This document shows positions 31,768 through 42,859 of a DNA stretch of 64,000 nt, piece by piece (position 1 is the stretch's first letter; each line of letters starts with the position of its first letter). The translations under genes were made by a program, and so were the position numbers. This stretch comes from Bettongia penicillata ogilbyi. Taxonomy: Eukaryota; Chordata; Mammalia; Diprotodontia; Potoroidae. The stretch lies in the NCBI GenBank assembly GCA_023548195.1, contig JAJHZJ010000252.1, positions 2,170,395 through 2,234,394 of the forward strand, written 5' to 3'. The notes under the pieces were generated by a model. It had not been told where the DNA came from and did no database searches. It worked only from the letters and a program-made list of their open reading frames with translations.

Positions 31768-32650
31768 GGAGCCAATGGTGGAATTGGGGAGCAGGATGGA
31801 TCATTTGGCCTCTCTTTTTCATCCCTTCATCCTACTCCAGACTGATTGCCTAGATGGGTATCCTGGCATAAACATTCTTTCTCTGCTTTGGAAAGTTTTA
31901 ACTAAAGGATCTATAATTCTCTCTAATTTTTACCTACAAGCCCCTAAGCAGAGACAGTGCTCTGGCACAATACCCAAGCACTAAATCTAGTTCTCTCTCT
32001 TCTCCCAGGATCCTACACCTCAATTCCCTCCTCCCAATTGTATTCCCAATAAGCACACCCAGACTAGAAAATGGCTGTGTTTAACACTGTTTATGAAGAC
32101 AAAGTAAATATTTAAAAGAAAAAATGGTAAACAGATTCTACCCATACTCAGAAAGAAAAGACATCAGGCTCCCATGAAGGAGTCCAAGGGGGAAAAGGAA
32201 ATGATGAATTACTCACTGCCTTGGGCTCTGTAGTCCAGAAGTGTTCCAAAAACACAGAATGTATACTGACTCACATTCTGCCACATATGGCCTCACTCCT
32301 GTTGTCGTGACTTCATTCTCCTAGTCCCATGTGGCCTCTTCCAGCAACCCCTTCTCCATCTCTGTTATATCTTCTACCAGTCTCCTTGAGAGATGAGCTC
32401 AAGTCTGGCTCCTGCTGAGACCCACCCCAACCCACTAACTGTTCCACTCTTTTAAGGATCACCTGGGAGTGTGATCAATCCCTTTGACTAATGACATTGT
32501 TCCCCTTCTAAACTCACTCAAGGTTTTTTTTGTTTGTCTCTCCTAAAGAGAGAGATGGGCATGGTCCTCTTTTCACAATTAGTTTTAATACCCTGTTGTA
32601 GGTCCTTTCTTTCCATGATTAGGAAGCCAATTGCCATACATTAGCATTCT
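31768..32650 (+). repeat. Repeat X, copy B (unnamed)
   Basis: Shares ordered blocks with 22604-23035 ('tgcctagatgggtatcctgg', 'ataattctctctaatttt', 'cggagacagtgctctggc'-like, 'tttatgaagacaaagtaaat' and 'actcagaaagaaaag'). It is longer than copy A at its right end (to about 32480-32650). It splits an L2, so it is a mobile insertion. Confidence 0.55.
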
Positions 32651-33000
32651 CTTCTTTTAATATAGCACCAGATCACCTTTCCAGTCTTATTTATTCCCCT
32701 TCATATACTCTCCATTGCCACCAAACTGGCCTATTTCCCATTTTCTGAACTTGATGTTTCATCACCAGTCTATGTTCCCAGAATGCACTCTCTTCTGATG
32801 TCAGTCTCTCAAAATCCTTATCTTCTTTCAAGGCAATCTCAGTTGCCCAGAAGTCTCCATGGATCTTTCACAGTTATTAGTACTATCTCCTTCCCCAAAT
32901 TACCCTGTATTTACTTATGTTATATATATTGTGCCTCCCCTCTCCCCATACAATTTATATGCTCCTTGAGAGCCAAGACTATTTTGTTTCTGAACTAGAA

Positions 33001-33345
33001 TCAATGTAGATACCCCTCACTTAGGGAATGGCTATCTAAATGGTGGTACATGAGGGTAATGGACTATTCCTGCCCCAAAAGAAATGATGGATATGAATAA
33101 TGCAGTGAAGCATGGAAAGACATGGGAACTGATGAAAAGTCAAACAAGCAGAACTAGAAAAACAATGTACATAGTAACAGCTGCAATGGAAACAGTAACA
33201 ACAAAAGAAACTGAATACTGAGTCATTGTAATAACCAAGCTTGGTCCTGAGGAAGACATGAGGAAATTGACCTCCTAGACTCCTCTGAAGAGGTACAGGC
33301 CAGCTTGGTGGATACTTTGGTTAATTCTGTTTAACGGCTCTTTTT
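33001..33345 (+). mobile_element. Older L1 3' end
   Basis: 'cttagggaatggctatctaa', 'gaaatgatggatatgaataa', 'gcatggaaagacatgggaac', 'gcagaactagaaaaacaatg' and 'acaacaaaagaaactgaata' match the L1 3' UTR order of 25.80-25.98 kb but are more diverged, a different subfamily. Confidence 0.7.
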
Positions 33346-33369
33346 TCTTATTCTTTGCTACAGAAGATG

Positions 33370-33484
33370 CCTCTCTGGGTTATTGAAGAGGACCGATGAC
33401 ATCATGAAGATGATGTCTTGATTTGCACATCAATTGGGTAAGAGTGGGACAGTGCTGTGCAAAGTTGCCAGCCTTTCTGGGTCA
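33370..33484 (-). repeat. SINE-B fragment
   Basis: 'gaagaggaccgatgacatca' and 'gatgatgtcttgatttgcac' plus 'agtgctgtgcaaagttgcca' are the 3' half of SINE-B in reverse. Its upstream end is cut by the MITE region. Confidence 0.65.
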
Positions 33485-33504
33485 GGAATGGGCAGGAATA
33501 TATA

Positions 33505-33717
33505 CAGCATATATTTGACAAGCGGTTATCTCCCCAAATTGAATACACAACACTTTCAAATGTAATCTACATTATTAAAATTTTCTCCATCATTTTCTAA
33601 AGTCTAGAAATCAACAAAAAAATAAAACAAGCCCTGCCTTGCCAATTTTAAAGTCAACGTTCACACTGGAAATTTAACAATCAGCTGCCTGTAAGTGCTG
33701 ACTCTAGCATGCCCCTG
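33505..33717 (+). mobile_element. hAT-like MITE, 213 bp, with 8-bp target duplication
   Basis: Flanked by AATATATA (33497-33504) and AATATATG (33718-33725), 7 of 8 identical, the length made by hAT transposases. Ends: CAGCATATATTTG on the left; on the right the complement reads CAGGGGCATGCTAG. The core is shared with copies at 7.75, 8.54, 54.03 and 62.2 kb. No coding capacity. Confidence 0.65.
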
Positions 33718-33725
33718 AATATATG

Positions 33726-34491
33726 AGGAAATGAAGGCATGGAAAAACAAAGGATATCTTGAAAAAATCTGGATCAGAGTCTAGCACAGGGTCTTTTATG
33801 CTAAATCAATAAGATTTTACTTTAATATCTCGGTGGAGAAAGGGCCATAAAGGTGATGAGTTCAAAGAGTTGAAAGAATCCAATGTGGGCTGGTTACTCA
33901 GAGGCACCAATTCATTTGATTTCAATTCAGCAATCACTTACCTAATAATGATGAAGAAATCACTTATCTAATGTAGATGAAGAAAACAAGCTGGTGTGTG
34001 GGAGAGTAAGCTGGCCGCAGAAGTAGCAGGATGTGGTTTCAAGTTCCACTTCTGATTCGTAATAGCAGATCTAGAAAGACATATACATATATGTGTGTGT
34101 AGATAGATATCTAGATTGATAGAGATTATAGATATATCAATACTGATATAGATTATAGATATATCCAGATAGATCACAAACTTTATTCTGAAGGAACTTA
34201 CAATATAATAGGAGGGGCTCACTATCTACATTTAGGATCATGCATATGAAAGCATATAGATTTTAGTCTATGAAATATTCTGTTTTCTTCACAGAATCAT
34301 TGGCTTAGATCTGGGAGAGACTTTGTAGACCTTGGTTTATTTCAATATTCCTCCTAGTGGCAAACACTCCACTTGACACCCATTTTCTTGGGCAAACTTT
34401 TTTAGATCATGAACCTCATGAGTAAAAAATATTGAGCATGCATAACCAATGTATTTATTTTGTAATAAATTATACATGTGTTGCTTTATTA
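33726..34491. other. Unassigned DNA with a GATA/TATA-rich patch
   Basis: 34076-34180 is rich in GATAGAT/ATAGATAT words (degenerate microsatellite). The rest shows no element I can name. Confidence 0.35.
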
Positions 34492-34843
34492 ATGTATTCT
34501 ATACATTAGATATCATACACAAAAACAGAAATGAAAAGGAGATAAAGATTAAAGAAGTGATATTTTAGAATTTATTATACTTATTAACAGTATCTAATCC
34601 CTTTTTGCTCTTGCTAAACTTATTATTAATTATTAATATTTTTTGTGAGAGCAATGTGATTGAATATGTATTCTATACATTAGATATCATACACAAAAAC
34701 AGAAATGAAAAGGAGATAAAGATTAAAGAAGTGATATTTTAGAATTTATTATACTTATTAACAGTATCTAATCCCTTTTTGCTCTTGCTAAACTTATTAT
34801 TAATTATTAATATTTTTTGTGAGAGCAATGTGATTGAATATGT
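34492..34843. repeat. Perfect 174-bp tandem duplication
   Basis: 34492-34665 and 34666-34839 are identical base for base as read by eye, followed by four more matching bases (ATGT). The unit is A/T-rich, non-coding and of no known family. Confidence 0.97.
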
Positions 34844-34989
34844 TTCATTACTTTAAAAATGGTGGTTCAAGATGTAACTCGAGACTCAAGATAGCCATTT
34901 ATATAAGATTTTCCTCATTGGTGGAGAGAATAATCTATCCTTCTGCTTGAGAGGCAGAGTTGGTAAGAGCTTGGGAAAGGAGACATTTT

Positions 34990-35225
34990 GGTCTTCTGGC
35001 TTCCACAGTTTTTTCTCTGTGAGACATGCCATCTCCCAATTATGCGCATTTTCCCTGGCTATCTCCCATATCTGAAATGCTCTCCCTCCTTATGTCTAAC
35101 CCCCTTTTTCCCTAACTTCCCTCATATGTCAGCTAAATCTCTACCTTCTGCAAGAAATCTTTCATGGTACCCATCATATACTAGTGCCTTCTCTCTGAGA
35201 AGACTTCCAATTTATCCTTTATAAA
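34990..35225 (+). mobile_element. L2 LINE 3' fragment
   Basis: 'gcattttccctggctatctc', 'gaaatgctctccctccttat', 'ctaccttctgcaagaaatct' and 'atatactagtgccttctctc' are L2 landmarks in order. The terminal UTR is missing. Confidence 0.75.
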
Positions 35226-35409
35226 TTTCATGTAACAGGGCTTTGGCACATGTCCTTCATGTGTAAAACTGATACACTCTACCATGGATAAATGTTTACC
35301 TGCAGGGTCAGGTAGGGTTATCAACAGTAAAGTAGTTGATCTCTCTCCAATCCACCTCATGAAGCATTTTCTCAATCATACCATTTTTGGAGGTCACTAT
35401 CAGATAACA

Positions 35410-35597
35410 TGATTGTTTGTTATGGGTCATCCTTCTTTCTTGCAAAAAACCAATGACAACAGGCAGGTGAAGTCTTGACTTGCAAGTGAATTGGATTTAA
35501 GTGAGGAAGGGCTGTGCAAACTCATCAGCCTCGCTCTTTCCTCCAGAGCCATCTGGGTCCAATGGCAAGACATAGATCCAAATGACTGGCAATGTCT
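35410..35597 (-). repeat. SINE-B, near full length
   Basis: Reverse copy: GTCATCCTTCTTTCTTGCAA (tail), 'gtgaagtcttgacttgcaag', 'gaattggatttaagtgagga', 'gggctgtgcaaactcatcag' and 'agagccatctgggtccaatg'. Same layout as 46451-46635. Confidence 0.75.
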
Positions 35598-36494
35598 CCA
35601 GACTGTCACGACTGACATCACACCAAATTTTCTTCAGTGTACACTGGAGAAGATCCAGAATCACTCAGATGAATCTTTTGCCCCTCTAATCCCATCACCT
35701 TCAGAATTTGTGATCCCCATATATCAATATCGAGCAAAGTAACCTTTCATCCTATGAGATATCATGAGCAAAATGAGCACTGAAGGTACTTTTGACAACA
35801 TTATCTTTCTCGGATAAGACTAAGATTTTGTATTTCACAGTTTTCATTCTTAAAAATATCCTGGATTGCAAGGTAGGAGGCACATAAGTTGCTGATTGGG
35901 GCATGAGGGCCCTTTGCCTATTTGAGTGCTGTTGGTCTCAGGATGATCCTAGGATGATTCTCCCATTTGACTACCTACTCAACTGCTACAATCAGGTGTC
36001 AAAACACTTCTGGACAACAGGACAAGAAAATTCCCAGAGGCTCTAAAAAATTTCATCACAAAAAGAGAGAAAGAACTGATCCATGAATTATCGTGGAATT
36101 AAAAACATTAGAAAAGAAAGAAAGCCAATTAAAGATAAAAATAGAAATTCTTCTCAGGAATAGAAAATATTTGGATCTCCACTATGGTAAGAGCCATCTT
36201 AATTTTGTGTGGGCAGCAAGTGAGTGTTTTGGGGACCTACACTGAGAGGAGAGCCCCCTGTACCCATGGACCACTGAGGGAAGGGTCATGTGTTTACTGT
36301 TTATATTTAGGCTGCTATCAGAACCTTTCCTCCTTCCTGTCCCTTTCACCCCATTCTCTCTTGATCTTCCTTCCCCTTTTTCTATGGATACCCTCATCTG
36401 GGTAGTGGGTTCTAAAAGCAAGCAGACTCAAGAAGATGGAAAGTATATTAGCAAAGACTCCAGCATACACAGGAGGACCTACTATACAGGCTCT
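35598..36494. other. Unassigned intergenic DNA
   Basis: No named element. Short frames (for example 36184-36405, plus) have no domain. 36020-36170 is A-rich and could be LINE-derived. Confidence 0.3.
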
Positions 36495-37280
36495 TAGATC
36501 TGCTTTTGTAAAAGAAAAGCAAGTTTTGAGGGGTCAACAATTTATTTTAATCAAGCACATATGTCATTCACTTAGTTCAGGAGAAAAGTCAGCACCCTGA
36601 ACTTCAGAGAAAATACAAACAGAGAAATAAAGACCAACAGACTGGGTTTCCAACTGTTGGACCATAAGCAATACATAAGTCACAGATCAACAGACAGATT
36701 CAACTGTCTGACCATTATATACATATGTAGTTGCCAGAGAGAGAAACACTAACACCTGGGTTTTCAAAGCTGGGGGCTCTTTAATGGTTACCCATTAAAA
36801 AATGGTTACTCATCTGGCCAAACAATCACTTCCAATGAGTAAGCCCCAAAACAAAACCTTACCTCGGAGTATACACTTTTCAAAGCTGGTGGGCAAGACC
36901 CTCTGACTCAATACTTCAATAGAAATTAACAAAAGGTATTGAGACCTATTAATGGGCAGGGAAGATCTTTAACTCTTTCCCCCACCCACCATTAACCTTA
37001 AATTACCACTACAGAAAGCCATAAAATTTTTTTTCTTGCCTCTGAAAGCTTATGTCCTAGCCTGAGGGGAAATTGTCTCAAAGTTTATTCCTGACCTCCA
37101 ACTGCCAGTCAGTCATTTCTTGAATTCCTCACTTCATAACTGAAGGCATAGGGAAACAGAAGACAGCCTGAATATTTCAGTCACACACTAAGGAGCATGT
37201 TGGAGACGTTTGAACCAGAGCAAATGTGAGAGAAGCTAACTTGTGGCTTTCCTATTACAGGCACACTATTGACTTCAACC
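36495..37280. repeat. Possible LTR-type or unnamed repeat
   Basis: Carries 'gtcaacaatttattttaatc', 'cattcacttagttcaggaga' and partially repeated blocks: 'aacagactgggtttccaact' / 'aacagacagattcaactgtc', and 'gttttcaaagctgggggc' / 'cttttcaaagctggtggg'. Non-coding. The composition suggests an endogenous retroviral LTR, but no TG...CA ends or primer site were established. Confidence 0.3.
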
Positions 37281-38084
37281 TAACCTGCTAATATTGCCAC
37301 CTGAACTCTACCTACTCATCCACTTGTGCTCTGAGGATGGAGAAACTATTGCTTATCACCTACTTACAATTTAAGCTCAGAATGACATGAATAGAAATAA
37401 ATGACTATATCAAGCCCAAGTTCAGTGTCAATACTTTCAAGAAGATGATAGATTTCTGCTGAAAAAATTTTAGTGTTCCTGGGATTCACAAGTTAGCATT
37501 TCAATGGAAAAGCTAAAGAGTTGTGGCTAGCTGTCTATTTACAAAATAGCCCCAAAGACTGGCAGGAGCCCTGGAAAGAAAATTCATCACAATCACTTAT
37601 TGTCAACTGGAGGTTTAGCTGGATTCCCCTATTGGCAAGTTGAGACTAACGGACACTCGTCAGGGCAACACTAAGTGAAACAGACCGCCTGTCATGCAAA
37701 GACTGTCTGACCCAGACAGTGGCTCAGAAAAAGCTATTTTGAGTAAAGAAGACTATCTGTACTATATCCTAACAACCAGTTCAAATAATAAAAGAGATCT
37801 AAACCCAAATGCAGCACATTTTCTGCTTATTACTTCGGTCATTGTGACTCCTAGGGTGCAGACCCTTATTATGCTGCAATGTATAATTCAACTAGGCAGC
37901 ATGGGTCCTCTACAAGCTCAGGTTTAGGTAGGCAGGACTGTAGTTCTGATGAAGATAGAAAATCAATCCATACCATCAGGTTTAACAGGTTTAGATATAG
38001 ATAGGTCAGCAGGTCCCAAGAAGGTTAAGACTAATTGCTCAGTGACCAGACTAATGATGGACCAGGTGAAATGGTCAAAATGGT
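37281..38084. other. Unassigned intergenic DNA
   Basis: Nothing I can name. A 77-residue plus frame (37694-37927) shows no known motif. Confidence 0.3.
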
Positions 38085-38505
38085 CTCCCTACCTCAAAGC
38101 TCACCACTACCAAAGAACAGTCCAACTGTCATCCTCTCTGTTCCTCCCACTCTATATCCCATCTCCATGCATTTGTATTGGCCATCTCTCATCCTTGGAA
38201 TGCAATACCTTCTCTTCTCTGCCTTCCAGAATCCTTTTCTTCCTTTAAGGTGCATCTCTAGTAACATATTCCTCATGAAGCTTTTCTTGATTCCCCTAAC
38301 TGCTAGTGTCTTCCCTTCCAAACCACCTTGCATTTAATTACTTTGTAGACGTCTGCATTTATTACCTTTATTTTTATGCTGTATATGAAGTTCACTATAA
38401 GTAGGAATTGTTTCATTCTTTGTCCTTGTATCCCCTTGTGCCTAGCACAATAGCTGGCATATAGTAGATGTCTAATAAATATTTGCTGATCAATTGAATA
38501 TATAT
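38085..38505 (+). mobile_element. L2 LINE 3' end
   Basis: 'cattgtattgg'-type start, then 'catccttggaatgcaatacc', 'ctcatgaagcttttcttgat', 'ctgctagtgtcttcccttcc', 'gtgcctagcacaatagctgg' and 'gtctaataaatatttgctga'. Complete 3' tail. Confidence 0.8.
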
Positions 38506-38543
38506 GTAGCCAGATGATAATGCTAACTTAACCTGTGGAATGC

Positions 38544-38780
38544 AGGGCAGCTAGGTGGGACAGTGACTAGAGTGCCAGGCCTGGAGTCAGGAAAACTTGA
38601 GTTCACATCACACCACAGATGCCAGCTGTGTGACCCTGGGCAAGTCATTTAACCTTGCTTGCCTCAGTTTCCTTATCTGTAAAATGAGTTGGGAAACGAA
38701 ATGGCAAACTCCTCCAGTATCTTTGCCAAGAAAACCTCAAATGGGGTCACAAAGAATCAGACATGACTGAAAAGCAACAT
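38544..38780 (+). repeat. Mar1-like CORE-SINE, near full length
   Basis: GGGCAGCTAGGTGGGACAGT to 'aatcagacatgactgaaaag' plus CAACAT. The section CACAGATGCCAGCTGTGTGA lacks the usual ACTTACTAG, a small deletion. Confidence 0.9.
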
Positions 38781-39535
38781 AATATGTCTTGTATGTTATT
38801 ACAAGTTGACACGTATTAATTACCACGTGTTAAGTACTCCTCTTTTATTATCATTAGTGCTATTCTTTTTGTGGCTATTTTCTCCCTGGACTTTAATTTG
38901 TCTGGTATCAGTTTCATTTACATTTTTGTAACTACATTGGTTTCTTAACTAAACTGAGTTTTTCTGTGAGCCATGGGCACATAGATTTGCTGCTTTATAC
39001 ATTTGGTTATTTATAGGCCTCCTGGTTTTATTCCTGCTTAATTTTGCTTGCTGTTATGCACATTTGCTTGTATTGTGTGGATATGCATGAAGTCCTATGT
39101 CATATGCATGTGATTTAGACCTGGAGTGACTGAAGTAGCCTGACAAACGATGCTTTACATTGTGCTCTGTCTCTTGCATGTATTGATGATGTATGTTTGC
39201 TATGAATAGTACCCTAAGGTGATTACCTGGGATGCTGGGTTAATCATCCTTGTACTGCTCAGTGCTGATATGTATATTGATGCTGTAGTATATAATTTCA
39301 GGTGCCACGTGTACTGTAGCAATTTTGCAAGAGACTGCAAAATTCCAAACCCTAGGGAGGAATATAACAGGCTATCCAGACAGGTTACAGACTGGCTGCT
39401 TTACAGGTGTAGTAAAGGTCTGGCCTTCACTGAGGATCCTCTGGTTTGTAGCCTTTCATGGTCTGGGAAGAGGTGAGATCTGGTGTATGGTTTGGAGGTT
39501 ATAGTGTCCTAGACAATTGGAATGAGTCTATAACA
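38781..39535. other. Unassigned intergenic DNA with a short palindrome
   Basis: 39321-39344 is a perfect inverted repeat (AATTTTGCA, loop AGAGAC, TGCAAAATT). No repeat or gene recognised; 38860-38960 could be an L1 relic. Confidence 0.3.
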
Positions 39536-39725
39536 GGAAAGGAGAGAAAGAGGGAGAGAAAGAGGGGAGATGGAAGGTGAGAGAAAATGAGAAAGAGAGA
39601 AAGAAGAGGAAGGAAGAGAGAAAAAGAGAGAGACAGAGAGATGGAAGGAACGAAAGAAGGAAGGAGGAAGAGAGGGAGGGAGGGAAGAGAGGAAGGCAGG
39701 GAGGGAGGGAGAAAGAGAGAAGCAA
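39536..39725. repeat. Purine-rich (GAAA/GGAA/GGGA) low-complexity tract
   Basis: About 190 bases almost purely A and G on the plus strand. Long frames across it are compositional artefacts. Confidence 0.95.
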
Positions 39726-40625
39726 GAACAAGCTGATGATTACAGTGGATGATCAAAGGAGAGAAGAAAGTGGAAGTCTGGCAGAGAGAGAAGCACAGCT
39801 GAGGGAGGACATCAGAGAGTGACCATCCTTTAAAGAACTGTGGGAAAGCAGTAAATGGTTTAAGTCAGGGAAGGGGGGTGGGGGGGCTCCTCCCCACCCC
39901 CTGCCCTCTGTGCTTTTTTTACTAATAGGCATTATAAACATATTTTTCCTTCCCATTTCCTTGAATTGTTTCTTTATCCTGCTTTGTTTTCTTTTTATAT
40001 GAAGTCTATGTTCAATAATGAAAATTGCGGGCTGCATTACTAGCTTCATCCAGAGAATGCATTTGGAGCAGAGCGGTTTCCATTTGAATACACGAAATTT
40101 AACAAGTTGGGGATGCCCATATTCAGTCTGATAACCAGAGGTCACCTGGAGGCCCAGAGTTTTTATCATTTGTTAATAATGGGAAATATTAAATCTCAAC
40201 CACAACAAAGCAGGGGAAAAGGAGCAGCATGTGAACCTGAGAAACATTGCCCTAGAAAAACTAATTCATGAGCTAATCTCTTTATTTCCAGCAGACTGGG
40301 TTGCTTTAACTCCCTCCTCCAGCAAAAGGAGGGAGGGGGGGAGTAAGGGTGTGACCAGAGATAATAAAACTCCTTAAATCACAACCCTGGGGGTGGAGCT
40401 GACAGTCCTGGTTTGGAAGATTCGGGATATCCCTTTCTCTTTGGAAAAAAGTCCAGTCAAACTCCACCCTCTCCTTCTATTCATCCTTCCATTTCAGAAA
40501 GAATAATCTTTCCTCTGTACAGTGGAAATCTATGCCATTCCTCTTCTCAAAAAGTTTCAGTAATTGCATATTATGAGTAAAAGTCACAATACCAATCAGA
40601 ATCGGAAAGTTGGAAGGGAGCCCAG
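39726..40625. other. Unassigned intergenic DNA
   Basis: Contains a G-run/C-run patch (39867-39907). A minus frame of 138 residues (39753-40169) has no recognisable domain and includes this patch, so I do not call it a gene. Confidence 0.3.
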
Positions 40626-40885
40626 TGTTTTTGTTGGGTCATTTCAGTCATGTCTCTTTTTTTAAACCCCATTTGGGGTTTTCTTGGCAAATATACTGGA
40701 ATGATTTGCCATTTCCTTCTCCAGCTCATTTTACAGATGAGGAAACTAAGGCAAATAGGCTGAAGTGACTTGCCTGGGGGGCACACAGCTAGTAAATGTC
40801 TGCAGCCAGATTTGAACTCAGGAACATGAGTCTTCCTGACTCCATGCCCAGCCCTTCCTGCACTGTGGGACTGCCGAGCTGCCCC
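40626..40885 (-). repeat. Mar1-like CORE-SINE, near full length
   Basis: Minus-strand copy: 'tcatttcagtcatgtctctt', CCATTTGGGGTTTTCTTGGC, 'tccttctccagctcatttta', 'gccagatttgaactcaggaa', ending 'gactgccgagctgcccc'. Confidence 0.88.
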
Positions 40886-41339
40886 TATAGCCCAATACAT
40901 AAAAAGATTTCCCTGTGTAAAGCATATCTAATAAATGGTTTTCCAGCCTCTCACCCACCACCTCTCAAGGCAGTTCATTCCACTTTTCGACAGCTCTAAG
41001 GGTTAAGATAGTTTTTTGGTTTTTATTTTTGGTTTTTTTTCCCACTTGACATCAAGTTTTAATTGCTCTCTTTGTAACTTCCACCCTTTGCTTCTGATTC
41101 AGCCCTGTGGGGCCAAATTAACAAGTATAATCCCCCTTCTACCTTCAGATACCTCAACACAACTCTCATCGCTACTGAGTCTTCTTTTCTGCTTTGATCC
41201 CACTCTCATATGTCATGGACTCAAGACTCATTCTACTTGAGCTTCTCTGGACACTCTCCAGCTCATCAGTATTTGTTATAAGAGTTTTCTTTTACTTTTT
41301 TCAGTTTGGGGGAAGCAATGGGAAGATAGAATAAAAATG

Positions 41340-41760
41340 CACTTTAAAAAGTAATTAATTTAAAATGAAAGAAATCTAGGTAAATTACATCTGCGGAATT
41401 CCCCTCATCTAGTAGCTTAGTGATTTTGTCAAAAAAGGGAAATGAAGTTGATCTGGTGTGACCTACTCTTGATGAAGCTAAGTTGGTTCTTCTTAATCAA
41501 TACTTCTCTTTTCAGGTATTTGGTAACCAGCTCTTCAAAGTCAAGTTCATTGACCTGTAGTTTTCAGGCTCTATTCCCTTGTCCCTCTCCCTCTTTTTTT
41601 CCCTTCTCTGATCTTGTGGAGACTTTCTTGTTTTACATGATCTTGTAAATATCACTGATGATGGCTTAGCAATCTTTCAGGACCCAAAGATAAAGTTCAT
41701 CTAGGCCAAGTGACTTGCATTCACTAAGGGCAGTTCGGTAGATCTTTGTTAAGTGTTCTC
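41340..41760 (-). pseudogene. L3/CR1 reverse transcriptase relic
   Basis: Minus-strand reading gives LVTKYLKREVLIKKNQLSFI plus KSRSHQINF (about 41500-41430), then DEGNSADVIYLDF (about 41420-41370). Compare the CR1-family pattern E.L......Q.GF.K.RSC.TNL...., D.G..VDV.YLDF.KAFD. The DxxYLDF box is the first RT catalytic motif, so the catalytic Asp is still legible, though the frame shifts between the two pieces and then breaks. The downstream KAFDTV is lost. Confidence 0.8.
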
Positions 41761-41864
41761 TACCTCTGGCCAGGAATCTATACACCTTACATTATAAAGT
41801 ATAATCTAATCAAATCTCATTTTCAGACACTACTTTCCTAACCAGCTCCTCACTTCCCAAATGA

Positions 41865-42001
41865 TTTTTTTTTAGAGGCAATTAGGCTTGAGTTACTTTC
41901 CCAGGATCACAAAGCTAATTAATAATTATTTCTGGTCGGATCTGAACTCAACTCCAGACTCCAGAGTCAGTGCCCCATCTACTGTGCCGTCTAGCTGCCC
42001 C
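41865..42001 (-). repeat. A-tailed SINE (SINE1 type) nested in L3/CR1
   Basis: T-run, then 'gagttactttcccaggatca', 'ggatctgaactcaactccag' and 'ctactgtgccgtctagctgc' plus CCCC. The flanks AAATGATTTTTTT and AAAAGATTTTTTT may be the target duplication. Confidence 0.7.
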
Positions 42002-42588
42002 CAAAAGATTTTTTTCCTTTCATCCTTTGCCTTTAATAGGCAACACTGAGGAAAACACAATCTGTCATAATTAATCATTAATCTAGTATTCAGTTTTTTG
42101 CCTAAGACTTGGCAATATATTTTAGGTTCCTCTTGGAACATATATGAATCATCAGTGGATAGTTGTCATCCTTTTTGAGAAGTTTAGGGAGATTCTCAGT
42201 TGCATATTGGATGCATGCCCTAGGAAGATAACAGGACTCTGTTGTTAGTCTGACAGATAAGCTGCCTCAGTACTCCTCAGTAGGGAATCATCATCTACTT
42301 CTACTCTCCTCTTTTTCCTTGGTCCCTAAGTTGATGATCTGTCACTTGACAGATCTGTATTGTTCCTGCAGCATTAGAATTCCTTTTACTGCATACAGCT
42401 CTCTCCTCTTTAAGGAGGGCTGAAGATCTGTTTTTTTTAATCTCTAATTGTACTGCTGTTTTTTCTGTCCCCTTTTCCTCTGCCTCAGATCCCTTTCTTT
42501 CACTGTGAAGTCTTATGTTTGTTTCATTTCCCTTAACAACCTAAAGGGTGCAAAGGAATTATTTGAAACCTTTTACTTTTTCACCACA

Positions 42589-42830
42589 GGGTGGCACAGT
42601 CCATACAGCACCAGGACAAGAGTCAGGAAGACCTGAATTCAAATCCATCCTCAGACACTTACTAACTGTGAGACCCTAGGCAAGTCAACTTAACTCTGTT
42701 GGCCTCAGTTTCATCATTGTCAAAATGAGTTGGACAAGGAAATGGCAAACCACTCCAGTATCTTTGCCAAGAAAACTCCAAATGGGGACACAAAGAGTCA
42801 GGCATGATTAATCAACTAAAGAACAACACT
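42589..42830 (+). repeat. Mar1-like CORE-SINE
   Basis: GGGTGGCACAGTCCATACAG, 'cagacacttactaactgtga', 'aaatggcaaaccactccagt' and 'gtcaggcatgattaatcaac' with AACAACACT at the end. Confidence 0.88.
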
Positions 42831-42859
42831 TAGCCCCTTATAAATAATTGGGCACAGCC

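Larger units (their letters stand above)
31040..33000 (+). mobile_element. L2 LINE, long 3' part, with two nested insertions
   Basis: L2 pieces: 31040-31442 ('acctttactcagttgactcc', 'accaacagcctgttaggcaa'), 31578-31767 ('ggactgttgtaatagccttc', 'tatgtcaccctcccttgtca') and about 32660-33000 ('cacctttccagtcttattta', 'caatctcagttgcccagaag', 'atatgctccttgagagccaa'). Between them lie an A-tailed SINE and repeat X copy B. No open coding frame is kept. Confidence 0.75.
40895..42420 (-). mobile_element. L3/CR1-clade LINE (dead), with a nested SINE
   Basis: On the minus strand: 5' part 42420-42002, nested SINE, RT coding relic 41860-41340, then the 3' end 41275-40895. The 3' end reads (minus) 'ctggagagtgtccagagaag', 'gggtggaagttacaaagaga' and 'agctgtcgaaaagtggaatg', the usual CR1/L3 3' segment. 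It is the only long CR1-clade copy in the window; a small second fragment lies at 62805-62900. Confidence 0.8.

Noticed and set aside
36495..37280. Endogenous retrovirus with coding region
   Set aside because: Only LTR-like composition was seen; no gag, pol or env-like frames, primer site or paired LTRs could be supported here or at 45.8 and 54.3 kb.
39499..39822. Overlapping frames rich in Arg/Glu/Lys and Ser/Leu/Phe
   Set aside because: Purine-tract artefact; no domain, and all frames are open because stops need T in the coding strand.
39753..40169. 138-codon minus-strand frame
   Set aside because: Includes the Pro-rich translation of a C/G-run patch and otherwise no domain; treated as chance.
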